From Asterionellopsis glacialis (lineage: Eukaryota > Bacillariophyta > Plagiogrammaphyceae > Rhaphoneidales > Asterionellopsidaceae), in assembly GCA_014885115.2 (NCBI GenBank), contig WKLE02000151.1, positions 1 to 15,635 of the forward strand: 15,635 nucleotides of DNA, read 5' to 3'. The notes beneath the pieces were generated by a model, which saw nothing but the letters and a program-made list of their open reading frames with translations, was not told the DNA's origin and made no database searches. The position numbers were made by a program, and so were the translations under genes. Below are positions 1 through 8,707 of the stretch, in pieces. The number at the start of each line of letters is the position of its first letter. The first letter of the stretch is position 1.

Positions 1-396
1 AGAGCCAAAGGAGAACTTGTAACACCGGCAACTTGGATTCGGAACTTTGTCAGAACACATCCATCTTACAAGGGGGATTCTTTTATTTTCGACGACATCG
101 CGTAAGTTACAATTTTATCTCAATTGGTTAGGATTTTTCATTTTTGTTATCATCTTACTCTAACACAAGTTGTCTTTTTTTATTTTTTCAGATACGACTT
201 GATGGTTGCGTGCAAAGAGATCGGAGAGGGCAAACTTCATGTTCCCGAACTTTTGGGGAATGTGAAGATTGATCCAATCACCGCAGAAGGTGCTTATCAA
301 GTGAAATTAGAATCTAGTCGTTTGAAGAACGACAACTTGATTGCACTTCTTCAGCGCTATACTCACAGAGGACCCTTCTCCGAACATTCATCCTAA
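1..396 (+). CDS. GCLC: Glutamate-cysteine ligase catalytic subunit, C-terminal end (partial, two exons)
   Basis: The gene enters from the left edge. Exon 1..101 is read in frame from base 1, the intron is 102..191 (GTAAGT donor, T-rich tract ending TTTTTTCAG), and the last exon is 192..396 ending in TAA. The splice is in phase 2 and gives 101 visible residues. The stretch T-P-A-T-W-I-R-N-F-V followed by HP-x-YK-x-DS, a YDL segment and PELLG matches the C-terminal tail of the eukaryotic GCLC/GSH1 family (human has HPDYKQDS...PELLG; compared from memory). The family enzyme joins glutamate and cysteine with ATP, the first and usually rate-limiting step of glutathione synthesis. The catalytic core lies outside the window. 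The last 45 or so residues after PELLG are not obviously conserved. It ends 268 bp from the convergent ALKBH1 gene. Confidence 0.85.
102..191 (+). other. Intron in glutamate-cysteine ligase gene
   Basis: This is a 90-nt intron with a consensus GTAAGT donor and a long T-rich tract before CAG. Removing it joins GC to A (Ala codon) and restores one continuous frame across the conserved D-D-I-A-Y-D-L segment. Without splicing the frame stops at once (TAA inside the donor). Confidence 0.85.
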
Positions 397-664
397 TTTG
401 CTGGTTGATGATGGGCGTAAAGGATACGTCTGTTAGTAGAGTAGAGTTGATTAATAACATTTTTTTATATCTGGTTACGTATTTACTATGTGCGTCGTAC
501 ATGTTACAACCCAACACAATCGTATCCAGCGCTCAGCATTGGATTTGAATATTGTTTTCCAAGAGCATGTATAGGGTTGTTGAGACAAACCAAGCATATA
601 TAGGCAGCATCTATTGGTGAAGGTAGTTCAAATATTTGCATATCTTTTTATCCTTTATTTATCT

Positions 665-1819
665 CTAATCGTTACTTGTTATTCGATCTACGCCATCTTG
701 CAATACCTGTCGGACATTTATGTTGATTCGATGCAGCCGAAGATATTTTTCAAGTGCATTAAAATCATCTACTTGAGAGACAAATCTTCCATTTTTGTCA
801 GATCGTTTCGTGTGTTTCACAGACAAGTCTTCCTGTACTTGCATATCATTGGCCACCTTTGCCGATAGAGCTGGTATCATGATGTCTCCAGGCAAGACCC
901 GTGCCATTCCATGATAGTATAGTCGACTGTCACCCCCCATCATCATGACATCTCCAGGCCGAACCAAGATTGGAACCACTGGATCGTCTTTTGTATTTCC
1001 TCCTAAAAGAAATATTCCAGGAAGTCCGACACTTAACGATACAACAGGTTTATCCATGGCGAACTCCAAATCGTCTCTGTGTCCACCCATAATTGATTTG
1101 GTGCTATAATAATTGACAATACAAGCTGACCCAGAAAAGGTTCGCGATGGTGAAGGCAGATCACTAACGCGGAAAGAAGTCTTTGCAAACATTGCTGCGA
1201 GATTATCCAGCAGAGGGGGTACTGGAGACTTTGCATCTTCATGGTAGGCTCGGGCTGTCCAATCATAGTGGTATCCCATTGTAGTCCATGAAAGCTTTTT
1301 GAAGCTACGATACTTCTTCTTACTACTATTGTTTCTTTTCACTTTGTGGTTGGCTTCATTCAAGTCTGAGGCATGTGGATCTGTGAAACCATTTTCATCC
1401 TTCCATAATTGCCACATTGATTCGGTAGAGTTATTCTCTTCAATTCCTTCCCTTGGAGGAATAAGATCAATGTTGGTTCTATGTGGCCTTTCGCAGTATT
1501 TTGATACGGATAAAATAGCAATTTTGGACTGAAGTTCTTTCGATAGCGCTTGAGGTGCATAAACAAAGCCCGGGTAGGAGGAAAGTCCAAACAAAAGGCC
1601 ACGGTAAAAAATGTCGTTGCTGCTTTCATCCTCACATTTATCTTCTACATTGGGAATGTGGAGAGGAATAATGCGGCTATCTTCCTCAGGAACTCCAAAA
1701 TCTATCAATTCAGAAAAATCGGCTGCTCGATCGGGTGCAAAAGATCCCTGACGTCGATATCGCAATTGCGCACGTTTAAAAGCCGAGGTTGATGGATGAT
1801 TCGTGCTACTCTTCGACAT
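665..1819 (-). CDS. ALKBH1: ALKBH1-like 2-oxoglutarate/Fe(II)-dependent dioxygenase
   Basis: This intronless gene encodes 384 residues, close to the 389 of human ALKBH1. The AlkB fold fills the C-terminal half. Visible parts are a W-T-T-M-G-Y-H-Y-D-W segment (178-187), the N-Y-Y substrate-lid strand (236-238), the iron triad H247-x-D249 in G-H-R-D and H303 in Y-H-G, and the 2-oxoglutarate-binding arginines R364 and R370 in R-I-N-I-N-V-R-Q-V. The last motif is nearly the same as human ALKBH1 (R-V-N-M-T-V-R-Q-V, from memory) and separates this subfamily from ALKBH2/3/8. Family members demethylate tRNA and other nucleic acids in mitochondria, cytoplasm or nucleus. The N-terminus (1-40) is basic but has no clear targeting peptide. 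A low-complexity K/N/S-rich insert lies around 155-175. The start is an ATG with no other in-frame Met nearby. Confidence 0.92.
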   Translation of the reverse strand: MSKSSTNHPSTSAFKRAQLRYRRQGSFAPDRAADFSELIDFGVPEEDSRIIPLHIPNVEDKCEDESSNDIFYRGLLFGLSSYPGFVYAPQALSKELQSKIAILSVSKYCERPHRTNIDLIPPREGIEENNSTESMWQLWKDENGFTDPHASDLNEANHKVKRNNSSKKKYRSFKKLSWTTMGYHYDWTARAYHEDAKSPVPPLLDNLAAMFAKTSFRVSDLPSPSRTFSGSACIVNYYSTKSIMGGHRDDLEFAMDKPVVSLSVGLPGIFLLGGNTKDDPVVPILVRPGDVMMMGGDSRLYYHGMARVLPGDIMIPALSAKVANDMQVQEDLSVKHTKRSDKNGRFVSQVDDFNALEKYLRLHRININVRQVLQDGVDRITSND

Positions 1820-2650
1820 GATTTTTATTGTACGGCAATTCTTTGAAATAAATTAGTTCATTCTAAAGGCTTTACTATAGGACAGAAAAAGGATGCAACA
1901 CAGTGAACTTCCAATATTCACACAAAGTTCATAATCGTCGAAACCATCGTTTGCATCGTCCAGAACCTGTTTCGACGGATCGATTTGAGATCAAGGAGAT
2001 GTCAGATTGTCCGGAAAAACGAGCACTTTTATTGGCTCCTGAGCATAAAAATGAGGGAGGAAGGCCAGACCGACGACTAGCGTAGCGATAACCTCACTTC
2101 TCTAGAATATACACCGTAGATTATAGGAGTCTCACAGGTTATAAGTGAGAGACTCCTATAATCTACTGTGTATATTCTCTAGTCCTACAGTACGATACAG
2201 AGTGAACATGGATAAGGATCTTGTCCTACGGTATGTAGTAATGTACCTACCTTATAATTTCGACATCATTGTGATTATCTTCCCAATTTGTTGGAAAAAT
2301 TTGGTTACTGTTGTTAATGAAAACTGTGCATTTGGATAGAGAAAACAATCTATTATGCTCTTCTTACATTTGGCGTTGTTTATTTCTATTTTATCTAACA
2401 TTGATCCTTTTTCATTTGCATACGTGCATGAGGATCTATTTGATTTCTCTCTCTTTCGAATAAGGTCCTCCAAAATAGCTCGAAATTAAACAGAATGTTG
2501 ACCTAGACACGTGTATGCAGAAAACGCCACATACAATAATCTCCAAGTCAACAATTAAAAAAAACAAGTTGGAAGTGGGCTGTTTATGTATCATTCTTAC
2601 AAGGAGAAGGTATTCGCTATTGTGTATTGAACCATACTTTTTCCAAGGAA
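1820..2650. other. Spacer: ALKBH1 promoter side and transporter 3' side
   Basis: No gene is supported in these 831 bp. Both flanking genes are on the - strand, so the left part should hold the ALKBH1 promoter and 5' UTR and the right part the 3' UTR of the sugar transporter. The only strong structure is the hairpin at 2104-2178. An open frame at 1903-2085 starts with GTG, has no Met before residue 33 and shows no recognisable sequence. The right half is AT-rich. A CACGTG palindrome lies near 2508, with unknown meaning. Confidence 0.6.
2104..2178. repeat. Near-perfect inverted repeat (30-bp arms, 15-nt loop), MITE-like or hairpin RNA
   Basis: The left arm 2104-2133 and right arm 2149-2178 are reverse complements with one mismatch in 30 bases (C versus A opposite positions in the ACAC-C/A-GTAG stretch). 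The loop is 15 nt. An 8-bp direct repeat, TTCTCTAG, sits at 2098-2105 and 2175-2182, overlapping the two outer ends. That could be a target-site duplication or simply part of the repeat. Arms this well matched in an intergenic region suggest a tiny foldback element or a transcribed small-RNA hairpin. No transposase or promoter is visible beside it. Confidence 0.8.
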
Positions 2651-4002
2651 TTAGACTCCAGATGTTTTTGGCAATATCGTTTGTGGCCGTCTTCTTTTGT
2701 TGGAGGGTGGCTTGGAATATAAGACTGTAGCAACCACAACCAAGGAAGTGCCAATCAAAAAAGAAAAGTTTGGTCGAAAGTCAAATAGGACAGCTGAAAT
2801 GATGCATGAAATAATGATACTGAAAGACGTCGCAAAGACTTTCAGTACGTTGTCAGCATATTTTACCACAACAGCCACAATTAAACCACCACCAGCTTGA
2901 ACAAATACAACAATCCAAACAATACTTGTGTAACCCCCAAGGAAGCCCTGCTCGGCAATAGCTGCTGAGTCTTTCATGAGAACGGTAATGAACGCAATAA
3001 CAATAGATGGCAATCCCATTTGGATGTTTCGGATCCAGAGAGTTGTAGAACTCCCCTTCAAAATCTTTTCAAAATACACACCACTAAACCCTGATGTACA
3101 AGCTGCACAGAGGACAGCGACAAGCCCTACAAACCTATTATGGTTTGCTCCTGCGTCGTCTTTGTGACCCTTATCGCCACTCCCTGATACTTGAACGATA
3201 GCAACGCCAACTGTCAAAACTACGAGAGAGATCCATTTTGTACGGGAAAACTTGCGCTGTTTAAAAAAAGTATTGTAGAAAACGTAACTGTGAGGTATTT
3301 GCACTTCCATGGTTTGGTATTCAACACGAACATTATACACATATATGTATAGCAGGTAAAATAAACAGTCACCATACATGCACCTACCTGCAACAACGTT
3401 GCACTGAATAGCGCAGTTGTCAATATCTTTAATTGATAACAAACTTGATACGTGGCTGCATCAAGATTGGTAAGAGCAAGGTAAAGGAGATTGTTTTGGA
3501 TTGTATATAATAGAGAAGGGACACAAAGTTTGGCCATTTCTATTGGGGACGCCCAAACGTGAGTATAAAGCTCTGAAAGGAGATTTCCAGTCTGGTAGGT
3601 GACCACAATGCAGCAAATTGCAAACTTCATTAGTTCCATGAAAAAGACTGCTGTAGAAGCTAGATAGAGAGGTTGGTCGGGAGAATGATTGGTACGAGAG
3701 TATCGCATCAATAAGACCAAACCAACCATCTGAGCTACCAACAAAAAGAGAGCAGAGTACTTGATCAACTTTTGCGTTGCATCTTCCTTCGAAACCACTT
3801 TCTTTCTCCTCACTCTTCGTTTGCCAATTTCCGATTTTGAATCAGCATTTTGGACGACGCCTTTTCCTCTTTTTTTGGCTAGCCCATTCCCTCTATCGGA
3901 TGTAGGTGACGGCATGATTTCACTATCAACTGAATCACCGTGAGGTACATCCATCTTCATTCCATTCTCTGTGGAGCTAGATTGTTCGGAACCACGCATC
4001 AT
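2651..4002 (-). CDS. UDP-sugar (UDP-galactose/UDP-GlcNAc) transporter, SLC35A family
   Basis: There are two exons, 4002..3388 and 3256..2651, joined in phase 0 (L-L-Q then R-K-F-S) to give 406 residues. Conserved SLC35A2/A3 signatures are clear: Y-T-I-Q-N-N-L-L-Y (167-175), N-L-D-A-A-T-Y-Q-V-C-Y-Q-L-K-I-L-T-T-A-L-F-S (179-200), G-V-Y-F-E-K-I-L-K-G-S-S (264-275) and V-V-V-K-Y-A-D-N-V-L-K (334-344). About ten hydrophobic segments follow a long cytosolic N-terminal tail (1-78) rich in Lys/Arg. The family exchanges cytosolic UDP-sugars for UMP across the Golgi or ER membrane to feed glycosylation. Whether the substrate is UDP-Gal, UDP-GlcNAc or both cannot be read from the sequence. The C-terminus is basic (K-R-R-R at 392-395). 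Two adjacent ATGs open the gene. Confidence 0.92.
3257..3387 (-). other. Intron in UDP-sugar transporter gene
   Basis: This is a 131-nt intron on the - strand, with donor GTAGGT after CTG-CAG and acceptor TTTAAACAG. Splicing is in phase 0 and joins the conserved TTALFS segment to R-K-F-S-R-T-K-W, exactly where SLC35A proteins continue. The unspliced frame runs off into non-homologous sequence. Confidence 0.88.
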
Positions 4003-4717
4003 GATTCCAGAATTTTGTGTATCTTTCTAGACTTTTAGATCTAAAGGTCGGTTGCCGCCGATGTAGAGATAGGTCCTGATTAATACAATCTTATCTTTTG
4101 CTGCCCCACAGTCCACAGATCATGGAGAATATAACCGCCTCTCAAGCTAGAAGGCCCTGAAACTATCACGAACTGATGTGCACAAGACGCAGACCGTTAG
4201 ACAAGGTTGGGGCAATGACCGCCGAAAACCTCACCCATGAAAATGTCTTCTTCTAGTCTACAGAGGTTACCTTCATACGTAATGTACAGGTACGAGTACA
4301 TGTACTTATATTTTTATTGTAGAAAAAAACTCTAATAAAAAAAAACCTTAATACTTTTAGGAGTAGATAACTATATGTTGTTTGCTTCGACCATTCCATC
4401 AACCTTCTCCTGAAGTACATAGCTCATGTTTGGGCGACTTCTCAAGTTTTATTCGTGTCTCTGCCGAACACCTGCCGAGACTCATAATCTTTATTGAAAG
4501 GTTTATTGTTCAACCAAGATGGAATTATCATGTGTTTTAGAGATTCTTAAGTGTGCAAGAGGTAGTTTCTCAACGGACCCAAATCATAAGTCATCCATTT
4601 CTTTATCACTGCGGGTTCAAGCTTACCATCATTTCGCAACTCCCAACTAGTTACTTTACACTTCATTCTTTTAAAAGGTTCACTGACGAAAAAATGGTGA
4701 TGGTGGATATGAACCAA
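4003..4717. other. Spacer: transporter promoter side and SNARE-gene 3' side
   Basis: No gene is supported here. Both neighbours are on the - strand, so 4003 to about 4250 should be the transporter promoter/5' UTR and the remainder the 3' region of the SNARE-like gene. A short palindromic stretch, GTACATGTAC, lies near 4297-4306, followed by T/A-rich sequence. No RNA gene, repeat array or transposon remnant was seen. Confidence 0.5.
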
Positions 4718-6064
4718 TCAAGACTCATCTAGTTCTTTCAAGCACCAGAAATCTGCTGCTATTTTTGCCTCCGGACCACTTCCACTTAAGGCTAGTGTAT
4801 TTCCTCTTTGCAGAATCATGTAGCCTCCTACGCCCCAATTCGCACAAGCACATAGTATTTTGGCCCGTTCAAAATCACCACTAGTGTCCCATTCTTCGCG
4901 ATTTCCAAATGACGATGCTGTGCAAGACAAGGACCCTAACAGTGTTTGCCCAAGCCAACGTTTTGTATAGCGGTGTTTTAAACCAAATATGCTCCCTTGC
5001 CTTGTCCACATTCCAAATGTACACGCATCTGGATGGAAACGATCAACTAATCCTGCACTCCCATCTTTGGAAACCGCCAAGTAATTACCAGAATCAATAT
5101 GCTGAATATACACATTTGCGTGAAATTCTTTTTTAACCGGAGTCCATGCTTTTCGCTGAATCAATTTATGTGCCTTTCGAGTTACCAATTTTGATTTGTC
5201 TAGAATAGTTTCTGACTTTTCGTTTACAGAGTCAAGTAATTCATTATGATCAGTCATCATTTGTCCCATGGATGTGGCAATCGAGTTGAGTTCACCTAGA
5301 TTTTTAGAAAGATGATCCAAATGCTCATCTTGTTCCAACTCTATAGCACTCTTAGGCTTTGTGTGTGACTGTTTTGTGGTGACTATATTGTCATTTTTCG
5401 TGGAATCTCGCTTTTGTCTGGGAGTTGAAAATTCGTTCTTCTCAGTTTTTTGTGCAACATTGTTTTGAAAATCCCTCAATGTTGACAAATCCGTTGAAAG
5501 CTGGTCAAACAAAGCTTGGTGTGGGGAATGGTCATGGTTTATTTGCAACTTTGAAACCTCCTTGAGAGCCATGCCATAGATATTGTCGCATACCGTAAAG
5601 CATGTAGTTCTTTGTTCATCAGTTTCGCATTTCTCAAGAATCAAAAGATTGCAGCGAAAGTTTTGTACAGCTTGAAACGCCGACCGCATCTCTTCGGGGA
5701 TATCGTCTTGTTTGATACTCTCCAGGAAATCCAGTGATTTTGTGGTGGCGACGGAACAGGTGGGACTGCCTATAGGCGATGACACGGAAGTCGATGGCCG
5801 CTCCACATCCTTTGTGAACATATTTGCAACCCAACCTGACCATGTCATCCCTCTAAGTACTCTAGCTGACTTATCTACCGCATATTGTGCATCATCCGCA
5901 TACCTATCAGCCCGCGCAATCTGTTCATTTTGAGCGGCAGCAACCATCAATGTCTCTCTTCCGATGTCTATTGCCTCCGCCCCAGCTCTTCGTGCAGCCA
6001 GATTTTCCTCCTGTCTCGTTTGTTGTTCCTTTCGTTCATCGTTCTTCAAAGTTGATGCTTCCAT
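4718..6064 (-). CDS. SNAP-25-like Qb+Qc SNARE fused to a C-terminal beta-trefoil (fascin-like) domain
   Basis: The gene is intronless and encodes 448 residues. Residues 24-73 look like a Qb SNARE helix (G-R-E-T-L around Q45, then D-A-Q-Y-A-V-D and L-R-G-M). A W-S-G-W-V segment follows at 75-79, then a Ser/Thr-rich linker and a predicted helical region (110-205). Residues 245-302 are a Qc SNARE helix that aligns without gaps to SNAP-25 (from memory), with matching E-x-L, L-G-E-L and S-M-G positions. Residues 314-446 repeat a hydrophobic-G-x-Y-L pattern (S-G-N-Y-L-A-V; K-R-W-L-G-Q; F-G-N-R-E-E-W) expected of a single beta-trefoil of the fascin/FRG1 type. There is no transmembrane segment. SNAP-25 relatives supply two helices to the four-helix bundle that fuses vesicles with target membranes. 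Oddities are His at the Qc zero layer (residue 273) and the trefoil tail. The SNARE assignment is firm; the trefoil fold is inferred from pattern. Confidence 0.82.
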   Translation of the reverse strand: MEASTLKNDERKEQQTRQEENLAARRAGAEAIDIGRETLMVAAAQNEQIARADRYADDAQYAVDKSARVLRGMTWSGWVANMFTKDVERPSTSVSSPIGSPTCSVATTKSLDFLESIKQDDIPEEMRSAFQAVQNFRCNLLILEKCETDEQRTTCFTVCDNIYGMALKEVSKLQINHDHSPHQALFDQLSTDLSTLRDFQNNVAQKTEKNEFSTPRQKRDSTKNDNIVTTKQSHTKPKSAIELEQDEHLDHLSKNLGELNSIATSMGQMMTDHNELLDSVNEKSETILDKSKLVTRKAHKLIQRKAWTPVKKEFHANVYIQHIDSGNYLAVSKDGSAGLVDRFHPDACTFGMWTRQGSIFGLKHRYTKRWLGQTLLGSLSCTASSFGNREEWDTSGDFERAKILCACANWGVGGYMILQRGNTLALSGSGPEAKIAADFWCLKELDES

Positions 6065-6760
6065 TTGCTTTTCAGTCTCTATAATATGTGTATGTATTTA
6101 TACTTGTTGTCGTTAAGTCTAATCTTGAAATCGATGCGTTTCTTTTGCACTTTTCAAATGTGTCTTTGTTCTACCCCCTTTCGTTCTTCGCGCTGTTGTG
6201 TTCGTTGTTTGTCGTGTTTTGTGTTTCTGTGGCCTGCTTGCTAGCGGCCTACTGTAAAATATAATATTTGTCGACTCTCTCTAGAGCTGAACAAATCAAG
6301 TGAAAAATCTGGAATTTTTTCTTATGTTAAAAAAAATGTGTCTTGAGATGAGTCGTGTCGGAGTGTACACCCAATATTTTCAAGACAGCTATACCAACAC
6401 ACAAACACCATATCCATCAGGTGATAATAACCTTATCATTTATCACGAAACGCAATGTGAATATTCTACAGTAATAGAAATACACGTCTGGCAGTCGTAC
6501 ACGCCACGCACGAAAAGATGAGGCAGCATCTATTTTGGCTGTCTGTGCTGAGCACTGAGCAGAGAGGGTGGCGCAGGATCAAAAAGTCAAAAGCGTGTTC
6601 TAACAACAGAACGCCCACACGCACATCACATCGAAAAAGAAAAAACAACCACAGTTTTGTCACGCAGATTACTAAAAGGTCACTGCGACTAAAACTTCAT
6701 TCTGGTTGTTGACGAATTGTGTTTGTAAACTCTTGATCTGATTTGACGTGAAAAGAAAAA
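6065..6760. promoter_or_regulatory. Divergent intergenic region between SNARE-like gene and histidyl-tRNA synthetase
   Basis: These 696 bp separate two genes that point away from each other, so both promoters must lie here. No protein-coding sequence is supported: the open frames are short and unconserved. The SNARE side is T/G-rich (6170-6240). A TGACGT hexamer, the core of bZIP/CRE-type sites, lies at 6744-6749, 11 bp before the synthetase ATG, but one hexamer is weak evidence. No clear TATA box at a sensible distance was identified for either gene. Confidence 0.55.
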
Positions 6761-8370
6761 ATGCAATTATCGAAGACAATGTTGAGTATTTCATGGGTAT
6801 TGCTTCGGGGGGCTGCCACATCCTCGGCATTCCAAGTAAATCGTCCTTTAGCAACTCGTGCGATGCATTCGTCTTCATCGTTTCTACAGGCAGCCGGTGG
6901 GCGTGTGTCGAATGCTGTTGCAGATGGTGATGTGTTGGCAAAAACAGATGCTAAAGTGAAACAACAAAAGCAACAGAAGCTTGATACTAACCCACCAAAG
7001 GGAACCCGTGACTTTTACCCTGAGGATATGAGAATGAGGACTTGGCTATTTGATCAATGGAGAGAAGTTGCAAAAACCTACGGTTTTTCAGAATACGATG
7101 CACCTGTGTTGGAGAGCGAATCGTTGTACACCAGAAAGGCTGGAGAGGAAGTCACACAACAGTTATACAATTTTGTTGATAAGGGTGACCGTGCTGTTAG
7201 CTTGCGCCCTGAAATGACACCCAGTTTGGCACGTATGGTTATGGCCAAAAAGGGTGGTCTTCCTTTACCCTTGAAGTGGTTCTCTATCCCTCAATGCTGG
7301 AGATATGAACGTATGACGCGTGGAAGAAGGCGTGAGCATTTCCAATGGAATATGGACGTGTGGGGCGTCGATGGAGTGGAGGCTGAAGCAGAGCTTTTGA
7401 GTGCCATGGTCACCTTCTTCGAAAATGTCGGAATCACGAGTGAGGATGTTGGAATCAAAGTCAATTCACGTCTAGTTATTGGTGAAGTACTTACTGAATT
7501 GGGAATCCCAGAAGAGAAGTTTGCGGCGACCTGTGTCCTTGTCGACAAACTTGAAAAGGTACGTATAATTCGACTTTTTCCTCTGAAAAGCTCAACATTT
7601 CAAAAATGAGTACTCTAAATCTTTTCTGCATCTCTTGTTTTATACAGGTTCCTATTGATGCAATTCAGGGAGATTTGGAAGAGTTGGGATTGGATAAGTC
7701 TGTTGTGGAAAAACTTCTTGATGTTCTAACAAACAAATCTATCGATGGTATTAAGAATGTCCTTGGAGAAGACTCGGAAGCCGTTGCAGAGCTAAACAAA
7801 CTTATGGAACTTTGTGAAGCCTACGGGATTGAGGATTGGATTTTGTTTGATGCGTCAGTTGTGCGCGGTCTTGCTTATTATACAGGTATTGTTTTCGAGG
7901 CATTTGACCGTAAAGGAGAGCTTCGTGCAATTGCTGGCGGTGGACGTTATGACAAACTTTTGGAAACATTTGGTGGTGATCCCACTCCTGCTGCTGGATT
8001 TGGATTTGGTGATGCTGTTATTGTCGAGTTGCTCAAGGAACGCGATGTCCTTCCCTCGTTTGAAAGTGCGGGAATCGACGCCGTTGTGTTTTCTATGAGA
8101 AAGGATCTGTACAAGGCAGCAATTGATGTCGCCGGCAAACTTCGAGCGGCAGGACAGAGTGTTGACGTCGTTTTACAATCGAAAAAGCCAAAATGGGTAT
8201 TCAAACATGCAGACCGAATTGGTGCAAAATATTGTGTGATTGTTGCACCTGATGAGTTTGAAAATGGTGAAGTTTCTATTAAGGACTTGACAGTTGGGGA
8301 CCAAAAGTCAGTTTCGATTGATTCTCTAGGAAGCTGGGTCAATGAAGTAACTGTTGAAGAAGATTCATAA
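6761..8370 (+). CDS. Histidyl-tRNA synthetase, plant organellar type, with plastid-type leader
   Basis: Two exons, 6761..7558 and 7648..8370, are joined in phase 0 (L-E-K then V-P-I-D) into 506 residues. Class II HisRS motifs appear in order: P-P-K-G-T-R-D-F (78-85), R-P-E-M-T-P-S-L-A-R (149-158), motif 2 R-Y-E-R-M-T-R-G-R-R-R-E-H (181-193), HisA V-R-G-L-A-Y-Y-T-G (338-346), HisB G-G-G-R-Y-D (363-368) and motif 3 G-F-G-F-G-D (383-388). The C-terminal 100 residues form the anticodon-binding domain. The enzyme charges tRNA-His. Residues 1-23 are a hydrophobic signal peptide ending S-S-A before F24, and 24-48 are basic and Ser-rich without acidic residues. Together these make a bipartite plastid leader of the ASA|F type. 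M7 and M35 could start shorter forms. HisA has Ala where bacterial enzymes have Asp, and motif 3 lacks the usual Arg; I recall both in plant organellar HisRS. Confidence 0.93.
7559..7647 (+). other. Intron in histidyl-tRNA synthetase gene
   Basis: This is an 89-nt intron, donor GTACGT and acceptor TTTTATACAG, in phase 0. It joins V-D-K-L-E-K to V-P-I-D-A-I, a junction that continues the conserved helical insertion region of plant-type HisRS. Reading through meets a stop at 7607-7609. Confidence 0.9.
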
Positions 8371-8707
8371 ACAAGTTTATATAATGTTATAGTCATTGTT
8401 TTGATTTCCGTGCTATGCAATATCGTACTACTCTTATTTGGGCATTTCAATTTGATGTATTGCAGTTATCAAAGAGAATGGAAAATTTCGTTTCGCACGC
8501 CCCCAAATCACGTTGTTGTTGTCGATGAAAATGAGATAAAGTTCAACCTTAAAGCAAGATTCGATGAATGATATGAGAACAAACTCGTGGTATTGTTTGC
8601 ATATCTTCCTCAATATCTTGGCACACTAGATTTTTCTAATTAATAAGGCAAAGCTTTGGCAAAAAAATTGGCAAATCTCTAGGTTTTACCACGCTTCTCT
8701 CTGGTTG
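8371..8707. other. Convergent 3' spacer
   Basis: These 337 bp lie between two stop codons of genes that face each other, so both 3' ends fall here. The sequence is AT-rich in the right half (8620-8680). No gene, repeat or RNA was recognised. Confidence 0.5.

Noticed and set aside
614..868. 84-codon open frame on the + strand opposite the ALKBH1 3' end
   Set aside because: It overlaps the conserved R-I-N-I-N-V-R-Q-V end of ALKBH1 on the other strand and looks like a generic hydrophobic AT-rich frame.
1903..2085. 60-codon open frame beside the hairpin
   Set aside because: It starts with GTG, has no Met before residue 33 and no recognisable sequence. It is likely chance within a promoter region.
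7947..8450. 167-codon open frame on the - strand within the histidyl-tRNA synthetase gene
   Set aside because: It lies opposite conserved HisB, motif 3 and anticodon-binding sequence and shows only low-complexity Ser/Thr/Pro content.
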